DNA of 64,000 bases, taken from CAWJLE01 sp963843645. Lineage in GTDB: Bacteria; Chloroflexota; Anaerolineae; DAOTYC01. This document shows positions 19,081 through 28,934 of this stretch, piece by piece. The notes under the pieces are model-generated. The model was not told the DNA's origin. It ran no database searches and saw only the letters and a list, made by a program, of their open reading frames with translations. The position numbers were made by a program, and so were the translations under genes. Where the stretch lies: contig CAWJLE010000001.1 of NCBI GenBank assembly GCA_963843645.1, positions 868,001 through 932,000 of the forward strand, given 5' to 3'. The number at the start of each line of letters is the position of its first letter. Positions within the stretch are counted from its first letter, which is position 1.

Positions 19081-21405
19081 CCTGTCCCCCTCTGCCGCAG
19101 CTCCGTCCACAGCCGTTCGGGAGTAAACGGCGCTTCGAACAGCCTCACGCCGGTCGCGTCGAAGATCGCGTTCGCTATCGCCGGCAGCGGTCCATTGATG
19201 GCGATCTCGCCGACCGACTTCGCGCCGAACGGCCCCGTTTCCTCGTACGAGTCCACGACGAACGTCTGCAGGATGGGCGTGTCGGCGGCGGTGTAGATCT
19301 TGTAGTCGCCAAACGAAGGATTCAGCATCACGCCGCGTGCGTTGAAGCGATACTCCTCACACAGGGCATAGCTGATGCCGTTGAGCACCGCGCCCTCCAC
19401 CTGGCCCTCGACCAGCTGCGGGTGGATGGCCTGCCCGCAATCGACGGCGGACACGAATTTCACGACGCGCGTCCGGCCCGTATCGAGATCGACTTCCACT
19501 TCGGCGAACTGGGCGATGAACGGCGGCGGCGATTCCGTGCCGACGTGCGACGCCTCGGCCTGAATCTGGAACTGGTCCTCGGAGTAGAAGGAGTAGTACG
19601 CGATTTCCTGCAACGAGACGCTTCGTCCGCTGACGAAATCGACAACCCGGCCCGCCTGTAGACCGAGGCACGCCAGATCGGCCTCCGAGCATCGCGGCGC
19701 CGACGGCAAGAATCTGCTGCTTGACCTTGTCCGCGCACTTCCGGACCGCCTCACCCGAGAGATACGTCGTCGACGAGGCGTACGCGCCGGTATCGAAGGG
19801 CGTCAGGTCCGTGTCCGAGGACAGGATCCAGATGTGCTCGACCGGCACCTGGAGCACTTCAGCCGCGATCTGCGACAGGATCGTATCCGACCCGGTGCCG
19901 ATGTCGGTAGCGCCCACGAACAGGCTGAACGAGCCGTCCTCGTTGATCTTCATCGAGGCGCTGGCCATGTCGACTCGCGGGATGGCGGAACCTTGCATCG
20001 CAATCGCCATCCCCACGCCCCGCACCGTGTGCGGCCCACTCCGGATGCGCTTGTCTCGCAGGCCGTACCAGTCGATGGCCGCCACGCCCCTGTCGATGCA
20101 CTCGTCGAGCTTACACGAACGGATGATCTGCTCCACGCCCTCCTTGCCCTCGCCCAGGGCCTTGAACACGCCCGAGGTCTGTCCCTCGCAGATGTGCCAC
20201 TTCTTGTAGAACTCGATGAGGTCCTGTCCGGTGCGTCGCGCGATCACGTCCATCTGCTGGCAGAACGCGAAGTAGCCCTGGGTCGCGCCGTAGCCCCGAT
20301 ACGCGCCGCCGACCGGGAGGTTGGTGTAGATGGATCGCCCGGCGAAGCGCAGGTTCTCGACCTTGTTGAACAGGGGCAGGACTTTGGCGCCCGTGTTCGA
20401 GAGCACGGTCAAAGAGTGAGAGCCGTACGCGCCCGCGTTCATGACCGCGTCCATGTCCAACGCGGTGATCGCGCCGTCGTTGCGGACGCCGGTCTTGAGT
20501 CGGACCGTCATGGCGTGCCGCGTGCGGGAGGAGACGAAGACTTCCTTCCGGGTCAGAACCAGGCGAGCCGGGCGCTTGTGCCGCCACGCCACGAACGCCA
20601 CCAGTGGCTCGAGAAAGACCTCCTGCTTGCCGCCGAACCCGCCGCCGACGCGCGGCTTGACGACGCGCACCATGCCCGGTGGGATGCCCACGGTCCGGCT
20701 GATGATGCGGCGCGCGTGGAAGGGCACCTGCGTCGACGAGACCACCACGAGCCGGCCCTTCTCGTCGAAATACGCCAGGGCGGCGTGCGGCTCGATCGCG
20801 CAGTGCGACGCATACTGCGTGCTGTACGTGTGGTCTTCGATGAAATCGGCGGCCGCGAAACCCTGCTCGAGGTCCCCGAAGTGGATCGTGATCTCCGCCG
20901 GCTGGTTGATCTCCGGCCGGTACGGCGCCGGGATAGCCGCATGCTCCTCGTCGTGGTGAAGAATGGGCGCGCCTGCCTGCATCGCTTCTGCAGTCGTGAA
21001 CGTGGCAGGCAGGGGACGGTAGGTCACGTGGATCGCACCGGCGGCTCGATGTGCAATCTCGGGCGTCTCCGCCACGACGAGCGCCACCCGATCGCCGACA
21101 AACCGCACTACCCGGTCGAAGAGGACGTTGTCGTACGGCGAGGGCTCGGGAAAGCCCTGTCCCGCCGTCGTGTGCCATATGCGCGGGACGTTCTTGTAGC
21201 AAAGGATATCGACGACGCCGGGAAGGCTCTCCGCCTCCGCGGTGTCGATCTCCTCAATCTCGGCGTGGGCGTGAGGCGAGTAGACCAGTTCGAGGTGCAG
21301 CGCGTCCGGCGTCTGGAAATCGTCCGTGAATTGAGCTGCGCCCGTGGCCAGAGAGACGGCATCGATCTTGCGGACGTTGCGGCCAACGCTCTGGAACTCA
21401 GCCAT
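19074..21405 (-). CDS. XdhD-like molybdenum hydroxylase large subunit, one frameshift
   Basis: Second molybdenum hydroxylase catalytic subunit, about 775 residues, intact apart from a slip near 19700. Landmarks: SVGRNVRKIDAVSLATGAAQFTDD in pieces at the N-terminus; the CAIEPHAALAYF segment; PRVGGGFGGKQEVFLEP; GGAYRGYGATQGYFAF; FVGATDIGTGSD; and the catalytic glutamate in TGPFGAKSVGEIAINGPLPA. The architecture (separate 2Fe-2S and FAD subunits encoded just upstream) and neighbours SsnA and HyuA match the xdhD-ygfM-ssnA arrangement. It differs clearly from the large subunit at 9125-11273, so the operon encodes two non-identical hydroxylases. It starts eight bases before the 2Fe-2S gene ends. 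Confidence 0.87.
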
Positions 21406-21883
21406 TTTCCCTCATCCTCTCGGCAGCAAGCTGAACGGCCTCGACGATCTTGACGTAGCCGGTGCACCGGCAGAGGTTGCCGTCGAGCGCGGTCGCGATC
21501 TGCTCTTCGTTCGGCCAGGGGTTCTCAGACAGGAGTGCGTAGGCGGCGAGCACCATCCCGGGAGTACAGAACCCGCACTGGACGGCTCCCGCGTCGACGA
21601 ACGCCGTCTGGATGACGCCCGGAGCGTGAATCGAGCCCAAACCCGCCACCGTCAGGATCGACTGCCCGCTGGCCGACGCGGCGAGTACCTGGCACGCGTT
21701 GACGAGCTTGCCGTCCAGAAGAATCAGGCAGGCCCCGCATTCCCCTTCGCTGCATCCGTTCTTAACTTCCGTATGACCGTTGGCTCGCAGGACGTCCAGC
21801 AGGGTTGCCCTGGCGTCGAATACCCACGTCTTGGGCTTGCCGTTAACTTCGAAGCTGCCTCTCGTTTCAGTCGAATCACTCAA
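21398..21883 (-). CDS. molybdenum hydroxylase 2Fe-2S subunit (second enzyme)
   Basis: Intact 161-residue iron-sulfur subunit. First cluster GCSEGECGACLILLDGKLVNAC; second cluster region QCGFCTPGM followed by DGNLCRCTGYVKIVEA. The start is taken as the TTG at 21883, with GAGAGG nine bases upstream; another TTG nine bases earlier overlaps the FAD-subunit stop but sits too close to that sequence. It is encoded between the FAD and Moco subunits of the second hydroxylase with overlaps or tiny gaps, indicating coupled translation. Confidence 0.88.
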   Translation of the reverse strand: MSDSTETRGSFEVNGKPKTWVFDARATLLDVLRANGHTEVKNGCSEGECGACLILLDGKLVNACQVLAASASGQSILTVAGLGSIHAPGVIQTAFVDAGAVQCGFCTPGMVLAAYALLSENPWPNEEQIATALDGNLCRCTGYVKIVEAVQLAAERMRENG

Positions 21884-21888
21884 CTCGC

Positions 21889-22710
21889 TCAACCTCTCAG
21901 TGCCCGCTCTAAGGCGCGCTCCAGCTCGACGCCGAACAAGTGGCGAACGTACTCCGAGCTGCCGATGCTCTTCTGCGCGAATTCGACCTGCGCGTCCGCC
22001 GCGACGTCGGACAACCCCTGGACGTCGCCGGCCGCACGCCCGATCATCGTCTGCTCCACGTCCACCAACCGCCGGTAACGCCCCTTGTTGCCGGTCACGA
22101 CGCAGCGCGCATCTTCTACCGCGTGACGCGAGTCCCACTTCACGAGCGTGGTGAGCGTGAACGCGGCGTAGTCGAATCGGGTGACGGTCGCCCGGAAGTA
22201 CGAGGCCCGCCACGCCCCCGGGTGGAATCGGACCGCCCTCACCAACTTGCCCTTGCGGAGCGCCCGGTCCTCCAGGAATTGGGCGAACGGACAGGTAGCT
22301 TCGCTATCGTGGTCGCCCAGCAGCACGACTTCCGCGTCCAGGGCGAGCAGCGGTCCCATCAGGTCGGACCAGGGCGGAGCCATCGCCACGCTTCCGCCGA
22401 TAGTGATTCGGTTCCGGAGTGGAGTCGACGCCGCGCTGCCGAGCGATCGGATCAGGACCGACCCCGGATCGACGGATTGCAGATGATCCGCGACTTCGGC
22501 GAACGTGAGCATCGCGCCCATCTCCACCGTTGCGCCGTTCATGGTGAAGTCACGCAGCGGCAGACGGCGGAGGTCGACCAGGTGGGTCAGGTTGCCCAGG
22601 CCCGAACGCAAGAGGCCGGTGCCGCCCGCGTGAAGGGCGGCTCCAGGCTCCTGCAGCAGTCTGACGGCTTCAGCCGGATCCGTAGGAAAGTGCCACGCCA
22701 GTTCGTTCAT
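21889..22710 (-). CDS. molybdenum hydroxylase FAD-binding subunit, YgfM-like (second enzyme)
   Basis: 273-residue medium subunit and first gene of the purine operon. FAD contacts are seen in LHAGGTGLLRSGLGN and in LRNRITIGGSVAMAPPWSD; the usual second glycine motif is NRITIGGS rather than NxATLGGN, as in YgfM-type subunits. The C-terminal half (FRATVTRFDYAAFTLTTLV) matches the CO dehydrogenase flavoprotein C-domain. The ATG at 22710 is preferred, with GGAGG just upstream; an in-frame GTG at 22731 is possible. It is separated from the next upstream gene by 250 bases that contain a candidate promoter. Confidence 0.82.
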   Translation of the reverse strand: MNELAWHFPTDPAEAVRLLQEPGAALHAGGTGLLRSGLGNLTHLVDLRRLPLRDFTMNGATVEMGAMLTFAEVADHLQSVDPGSVLIRSLGSAASTPLRNRITIGGSVAMAPPWSDLMGPLLALDAEVVLLGDHDSEATCPFAQFLEDRALRKGKLVRAVRFHPGAWRASYFRATVTRFDYAAFTLTTLVKWDSRHAVEDARCVVTGNKGRYRRLVDVEQTMIGRAAGDVQGLSDVAADAQVEFAQKSIGSSEYVRHLFGVELERALERALRG

Positions 22711-22840
22711 AGTCCTCCAGAATAAAGTCACGACATCCCGTACACTGTGAGAGAGTCGGAAGTGGGGAACAGGTTACGCTGCCCGCGAGGACTACCCGTC
22801 CACGCCGCGGGCGGCTTTCGGAGAACGCTATGTGCACGCA

Positions 22841-22869
22841 ATTTTACGCTACACTGGAGCAGAGTGCAA
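22841..22869 (-). promoter_or_regulatory. candidate promoter of the purine operon
   Basis: On the minus strand TTGCAC, a 17-base spacer and TAAAAT lie about 130 bases upstream of the first operon gene. The -10 element matches five of six consensus positions, the -35 only three. It is the best sigma70-like site I see in the gap. Confidence 0.35.
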
Positions 22870-22962
22870 GTGAGCCGAGGCAATTACATTAAAACTGTTG
22901 CGCCCGTCCTGGCAATTGGAAATCGCCAGCGCGAGGCCGTCGGGCTGAAAAGGTCGGGGGGT

Positions 22963-23805
22963 CTACAACTGCCTGATCAGGATCTGGGAATCGCAGTTCA
23001 GGACGTGGAAGCCGAAACGCTCGTAGAGGCGACGCGACACCCAGTTGTCGGACTGGGTGTTCAGCGTGATGTACTGCACCCGAGTCTGGCGCAGACAGGT
23101 GATGCTTTCAGCCAGCAGGCGAGCCCCAATGCCCTGCCCGTGGAACTCCGGGTGGACGGCCAGCCGGCCGATGTGGCCGTGGCCCGTCCGCGAAGTGCCA
23201 ATGGAGAAGCCGGCGATTCGGCCTTCCAACTCGGCGACGATAGCATAGGTGCTGCTCAGGAGGCTGCGCCCGAGGATGTCTTCCTCCTCGTGCCAGATGT
23301 CATCGAACGCCGCGGCGTCGACCTCAACCATGGTGTTGAGGTCGGACGTGGACGCCGCCCGCACCTGGACCGTCGGGTTGCCCCAGTCCGGGACGTCGGT
23401 ATCGTTCTTGAGGTAGCTGACGAGGCAGCCGGCCGACACGAATCGATTGGCCTGAAGAACGGGAATCAGCCACTCAGCAGCGCTGACGCAGCTCAGCCGG
23501 GCAACGCCTCGGCGTCGAGCGGCCTGCACACTGGCGACCAACAGCAGCGTCAAGACCTGGTCGGCCTCCCAATCGTCACCGATGCCCACTCCGGCAATCA
23601 CGACCACTTTACGGGACACCTGAAGGTGTAAGAGGAAGCCGATCAGGTCCGACCCGCTCTCCAGCACGTAGCAATTGTCCTCACTGAGCCAATCCGTCAG
23701 GTTGGCCGGCGAAAACTTTGCGAAGAAACGTTCCTGGCGGCCGAGCCAGCGCGCCAGGCGGTCGCTGTGATAGCGTTGCGCGGCGGACAAAATGAGCGGT
23801 CTCAT
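22963..23805 (-). CDS. GNAT family N-acetyltransferase, two-lobed
   Basis: 280-residue acetyltransferase. The C-terminal half (residues about 145-280) is a complete GNAT domain with acetyl-CoA loop RLAVHPEFHGQGIGARLL (R/QxxGxG/A form), and a terminal motif NWVSRRLYERFGF. The N-terminal half resembles a degenerate GNAT lobe (DLIGFLLHLQVSRKVVVIAGVGI). The start at 23805 has AAGGA seven bases upstream. The acceptor is unknown. It lies upstream of the purine operon on the same strand but is separated by 250 bases with its own promoter candidate. Confidence 0.8.
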   Translation of the reverse strand: MRPLILSAAQRYHSDRLARWLGRQERFFAKFSPANLTDWLSEDNCYVLESGSDLIGFLLHLQVSRKVVVIAGVGIGDDWEADQVLTLLLVASVQAARRRGVARLSCVSAAEWLIPVLQANRFVSAGCLVSYLKNDTDVPDWGNPTVQVRAASTSDLNTMVEVDAAAFDDIWHEEEDILGRSLLSSTYAIVAELEGRIAGFSIGTSRTGHGHIGRLAVHPEFHGQGIGARLLAESITCLRQTRVQYITLNTQSDNWVSRRLYERFGFHVLNCDSQILIRQL

Positions 23806-23896
23806 CAGGTCATCCTTGCTCTGATGCACGAATGGCGCCTCAGAAATGCCTGTGTGTCAGAGAGAAGGTCGCAGGATTGGAGGAAAAGCGGTCTCC

Positions 23897-25700
23897 CTAG
23901 TTTTGTTCGACGCGTCCTTTCAATTGTTCGATGGACCGCTGCAGCTCGGCCAGATCCTTCTGCACCTGACGCAATCGATCCCCTTCGGCGCGAACGAAGC
24001 GAGTATAGGGAGCCATGGCTTCTTTCATCCGCCGAAGGGTCTGCTCTACTTCACTCTGGAATTGCATCGTCAATCCGGAGACCAGTCGCTGTCGCGTTTC
24101 GGCGATCTTTGTCTGCAGCTCCGCTTTGGCCTTGCGGCGCTTGGTGGGGATGACGAAGAAGCCCAGCGCCGCCATGACGGTCGCCGCCATGATGCCGCTG
24201 ACGTCGGCCAGGGTCGAGGTCACAGCCAGTGTCACGAGCGTCCCCAGCCCCACCGCGCCCACTTCCAACAATGCGGCCTGGGCCACGGCCAACTGGGTCG
24301 CCTCACCGAGAGCCTTGGCTTCCGCGGCCTTATCGTAGCTGGACACGGCCTTCTGGGCTGCTTTCCCAACGCTTTCCAGCAGCGCACGCCGATTGTACTC
24401 GAACGGTGAGGTGATCTGGCCGATGAGCTTGTCGTGATGCTCCGCAGTGCGCCGCTTCACCAAGTAGTCCATGATGGCCTGCCACTGGCGCAGGTCCCGA
24501 TCCACGAACCAGTCGATCGTGTCGTTGACGGCCACTTCGATCTGTCGTGGTGTATCGCCCACGACCTCGCGCTCGAAAGCACCGCGGATGCGCTGGCTGT
24601 TGACGAGATCGAAAATGCGAGTCAGGCGCAGCGTTTCATCGAAGAAGGCCATGCCCCGCGATTCCATGGACAACAGGTGGTTCTCGATGTCGGTCACCCG
24701 GTAGGCATAGTCGTGCAGCATGTCCTGCTGGTAGGCGGCCAGCTGCGCGTCGATGTTCTGTACGGTGGCGAAGTCTTCGGTCAGGGTGGCCAGCCGACCT
24801 TCCACGGCCGCTGAGTACTGCTTCACCATGCGCTCGGCGACACCCAACGGGCTCAGAAGCTTCAGCCGAATGCGGCTCTGCTGGTCGAGCGTTTCGAAGA
24901 TGTACTTCTCCAGGTCTCCAAATCGGCTCGCCTGCCACTTGTCGTCCGCCGCAGCGCGAATCGGGCGCGGTCTTCGCCTGCAAGGCCAACCTGGCCGAAA
25001 CCGGGAAGATCTCCGGGGTGAATCCCAGGAGGCGCGTGCCGTGATCCCGCACGTACGACTCCACTGTCTGGACCGCCTGGTCGTCCAGGATGTCGATCTT
25101 GTTGATGACCAGAAGCACTTTCTTGCCCCACTGCCGGATCTGTTCCAGAAAGACGCGCTCGCTCTCCGTAAACGGACGGTCGGCCGACGTGACGAACATC
25201 ACCAGATCGCTGCGTGGGACGAAGTCCTGGGTGATCTGCTCGTGCTCGCGGATGACCGCGTTGGTGCCCGGTGTGTCGACGATGTTGATCTCTTCCAGGA
25301 CGGGAATCGGCTGCGTGATGCGAACGACGCAGTCTACCCTCGCTTCCTGCCGGGCCTCCTCACCGAACCGCAGTATCTGGACCTCCTGAGTGGTCGGCGT
25401 GACGCCTTCCTTTAGCAGGCGCTGGCCCAGCAGGGCGTTGATGAAGGCCGATTTGCCCGAGTTGAACTCGCCCACGACGACCAGCAAGAAGAGCTCATCG
25501 AGCTGGGTGACGGACCTGAACAGCATTTCCATGTCCGCCGGAGCAATCTCGGCGCGCGTCAGCACCGCGACCAGCTTGTCGAACAGGTCGCGCTCCGTTT
25601 CCAACAACTGCTTCTGTTCGGAATCGAGTATGGCTCGCAGAGGCACGTGAACCTCGGTTTGATTCTGCAACTTCTGGTCTTGGTAGCTTGGGTACCGCAT
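23897..25700 (-). CDS. bacterial dynamin-like GTPase, one frameshift
   Basis: Large membrane-remodelling GTPase of the dynamin superfamily, about 600 residues when a slip near 24960 is joined. The GTPase domain has G1 GEFNSGKSAFINAL, G2 threonines in VTPTTQE, G3 NIVDTPGTN and G4 NKID. The C-terminal half is helical, with a hydrophobic hairpin typical of membrane insertion (LGTLVTLAVTSTLADVSG, then MAALGFFVIP) and a coiled-coil end (LRQVQKDLAELQRSIEQLKG). The start codon is uncertain: ATG at 25700, or 25769 further upstream. Bacterial dynamins are tied to membrane repair, vesicle production or phage resilience; no partner gene is adjacent. Confidence 0.83.
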
Positions 25701-25867
25701 ACCCTCACCCCGCCCGGTCTCCGGCCACCTTTGCAGGACGAGCAGCATCTGGTTGCGCCGCCCTATCACGGAAAGTGCGGGTGCGCGTGACGGTAGCCAA
25801 ACACCAAGGACGATTTGGAGTCTATTTTAGCACTGAAGGCTCATAATGTCATGTACTTCTGCCGAAC

Positions 25868-26784
25868 TCAGAGTATCTCGTCGTCCATATCCTGAACCCA
25901 GCCTTCATCGAGGCCGGCTTCGTCCAGGGCGGCAAGAGCGTCGTCGTATTCCTCGAGGGTGATCCGCCGGCCCAAGATCGGATCGTCCACGGCGCGGTAG
26001 GCCGGGAAATACTGGGCCATCACGCTCAGGTGAATCCGCGGCGAAAGATGGGTGGCCAACCAGCGGAACACTTCTCGGCTGCCCGCCAGGCCGTCAGGCA
26101 GAACCAGGTGGCGGACGATCATGCCACGCCGGGCGATGCCCTCGTCGTCGAGAACCAGATCAGCACCCACCTGGCGGAACATCTCGAGCAACGCCGCACG
26201 ATTGGCCTCGACGTAGCCCGGGAATCCGGAAAGGCGGCCCGCCACCGTCGTCGTCCGCATATTTCGCGTCCGGCAGGTACACGTCGACCACGCCGTCGAG
26301 CAGTCGCAGCGTTTCGATGCTGTCGTAGCCGCTGCTGTTGTAGACCAGCGGCAGCGAGAAGCCTCTCTCGATGGCGGAGGGCAGAGCCGCCAAAATCTGA
26401 GGCACGAAATGCGTGGGCGTCACGAAGTTGATGTTGTGCACACCTCGGCGCTGCAGGCGAACCATCATATCGGCCAGCGCGCGATCGTCGGCACGGATTG
26501 CCCCGATTGAGCTGGCTGATGGGATAGTTCTGGCAGAAGCGGCAGCGCCCGGTGCAGCCCGAAAAAAAGATCGTGCCGGAGCCACGCTCGCCGCTGATAC
26601 AGGGCTCCTCCCAGTGATGGTCGGTAAAGCTGGCGACGACGGCGGTGACGCCCATTCCGCAGACGCCAAGACGGCCCTCGAGGCGGTTGACGCCGCAGCG
26701 GCGCGGGCACAGCGCACACTCGGCGAGGAGGGCTCGCGCCTGCTCGATGCGCGCTCCCAACTCGCCGGATCGGAATAATCGCAT
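25868..26784 (-). CDS. radical SAM protein, PflX/pyruvate-formate-lyase-activase-like, frameshifted
   Basis: Radical SAM enzyme read in three frames (slips near 26500 and 26255). An N-terminal cysteine-rich segment (CALCPRRCGVNRLEG, GVCGMG) precedes the cluster motif CTGRCRFCQN, the CxxxCxxC that binds the SAM cluster. The middle carries NINFVTPTHFVPQIL and VYNSSGYDSIETLRLL; the end reads VRHLVLPDGLAGSREVF and VMAQYFPAYRA. This is the COG1313 type, whose substrates are not known; some members act as glycyl-radical activases. No glycyl-radical enzyme is encoded in the window. The ATG at 26784 is immediately followed by conserved sequence. Confidence 0.8.
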
Positions 26785-26809
26785 ATAAGACGGCTCTGGA
26801 AGATGTTGC

Positions 26810-26842
26810 AGACTTCCGAAGTTTTGAAAACTTCGGAAGTCT
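26810..26842. repeat. 33-nt perfect inverted repeat (hairpin)
   Basis: A 16-base arm AGACTTCCGAAGTTTT, one G, and its exact complement lie between uvrB (stop 26851) and the radical SAM gene. There is no T-run, but such a strong hairpin can end or stabilise transcripts. It has the look of a dispersed REP-like element. Confidence 0.7.
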
Positions 26843-26850
26843 CGTCGTGT

Positions 26851-28900
26851 TCAGCGTGGTTGTGGCTGACGATGGCGTTCCTCCCAGCGACGAATGCGTT
26901 CCCATTCGGGGATGTCTTCGTCCTGCAGGCTGCGCTTCAGCTCGATGATCTGGTCGCGCAGCAGGGCAGCCTTCTCGAACTCTAGCGAACCCGCCGCAGT
27001 TCTCATTTGTTTCTCCATATCTTTGACCAGGCGCAATGCCTCGTCTCGCGGGATACCTTCGGTGGCCGTCCGGTACTCGGCGCGCTCTTCGGCCACGGCG
27101 CGGACGCGCTCGGTCAGGTCCTTGATCTGCTTGATGATGCTGGCCGGGACGATGCCGTGCTCTTCGTTGTACGCCGTCTGTTTCGCGCGCCGCCGGTTCG
27201 TCTCGTCGATGGCCTGCTTCATCGAGTCGGTCATGACGTCGGCGTACAGGATGACGTGCCCATTGACGTGCCGGGCAGCTCGGCCGATGGTCTGGATCAG
27301 CGACCCGGACGACCGCAGGAAGCCTTCCTTGTCGGCGTCCAGGATGGCCACGAGCGACACTTCCGGGAGGTCCAGGCCCTCGCGCAGCAGGTTGATACCG
27401 ACGACCACGTCGTACACGCCCAGTCGCAGGTCGTGCAGGATGTCGACCCGTTCCAGCGTCACGATGTCCGAATGCAGATAATGCACCTTGATACCGACTT
27501 CCATCAGGTAGTCGGCCAGCTCCTCCGCCATTCTGCTTCGTCAGCGTGGTCACCAGCGAGCGCTCGTGTCGCTGGACGCGAATCCGGATCTCGCGCACCA
27601 GGTCGTCGATCTGGCCCTTCGTCGGCCGCACATCCACCTCCGGATCGATCAGGCCGGTGGGCCGAATGATCTGCTCAACGACCTGCGACGAGTTCGTCAT
27701 CTCGTATGGCCCGGGCGTGGCCGATGCATAGACGAGCTGATGCGCATGCGCCATGAACTCGTCGAAGTTCAGCGGGCGGTTGTCCAGCGCCGAGGGCAGC
27801 CGGAAGCCGAAGTCGATCAGCACCTCTTTGCGCGCCCGGTCGCCGTTGTACATGCCGCGTATTTGCGGCAGGGTCATGTGCGACTCGTCGACGATGATCA
27901 AGAAGTCGTCTGGGAAGTAGTCCAGCAGGGTCCACGGGGTGCTGCCCGCCAGTCGGCGGCCCAGGTGACGAGAATAGTTCTCGATCCCGGAGCAGTAGCC
28001 AACCTCCCGCAGCATCTCCATATCGTAGCGGGTGCGCTGCTCCAGCCGCTGCGCCTCCAGCAGCTTTTCCTCGTTACGCAGCTTGACCAGCTGCTCCTCC
28101 AGCTCGGCCTCGATGTCCTGCAGGGCCACCGCGAGCTTCTCCGCGGGGTGACGAAGTGCTTGGCCGGGTAGATGTCGATGGCGGTGTGCTCGGCCAGGAT
28201 CTCGCCGGTCAGGGGATCCAGCTCGACGATGCGGTCGATCTGGTCGCCCCAGAACTCCACCCGATAGGCGAAGTCGCCCGTAGGCCGGGTAGATGTCGAG
28301 CGTGTCGCCGTGCACGCGGAACTTGCCGCGGCGTGAAAGCCGACGTCGTTGCGCTCGTAGTAGATGTCGACCAGGTGGCGCAGGATTTTGTCCCGCTTGC
28401 GGACCTCGCCCGCGCCGCAGGTTGATGACGACCTTGCCGTACTCCTCCGGGCTCGCCCAGACCGTAGATGCACGACACAGAAGCGACGATCAGCACGTCG
28501 CTGCGCGTCATTAGCGACTGCGTGGCCGACAGGCGCAGCCGGTCGATCTCGTCATTGATGCTGGCGTCTTTCTCGATGTAGGTGTCGGTACGGGGGATGT
28601 ACGCCTCGGGCTGGTAGTAGTCGTAGTAGCTGACGAAGTATTCGACGGCGTTGTCCGGAAAGAACTCTTTGAACTCGCTGTACAGCTGGGCGGCCAGCGT
28701 CTTGTTGTGAGCGATGACCAGCGTTGGGCGCTGCCATTTCTCCGACGATCTGGGCCATGACGTAGGTCTTGCCCGTGCCGGTGGCGCCCAGCAGCGTCTG
28801 GTGGCGGTAGCCCTGGTTCAGTCCGTCGACCAGTTGGGCGATGGCCGTGCGGCTGGTCGCCCATCGGTTTGAATTCGGATACAATCTTAAATGGCGGCAT
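26851..28900 (-). CDS. uvrB: UvrABC system protein B, multiply frameshifted
   Basis: DNA damage-recognition helicase of nucleotide excision repair, about 680 residues after joining at least six frame slips (near 28860, 28725, 28455, 28415, 28280, 28150 and 27535). Visible: FKIVSEFKPMGDQP at the start; Walker A GATGTGKT; DNA-binding hairpin region EYFVSYYDYYQPEAYIPRTD; SCIYGLG; VDESHMTLPQIRGMYNGDR; ASATPGPYE; GINLLREGLDLPEVSL; IGRAARHVNG; and a C-terminal UVR motif (FEKAALLRDQIIELK). The start ATG has AGGTGG six bases upstream. Every conserved motif survives in some frame, which argues against real gene loss. Confidence 0.93.
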
Positions 28901-28934
28901 GATCCACCTTCTCTCGATACTCTACCGTCATAGT

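Noticed and set aside
19834..21453. Plus-strand open frame of 539 codons opposite the XdhD-like gene
   Set aside because: Shadow of the molybdenum subunit; composition typical of antisense frames.
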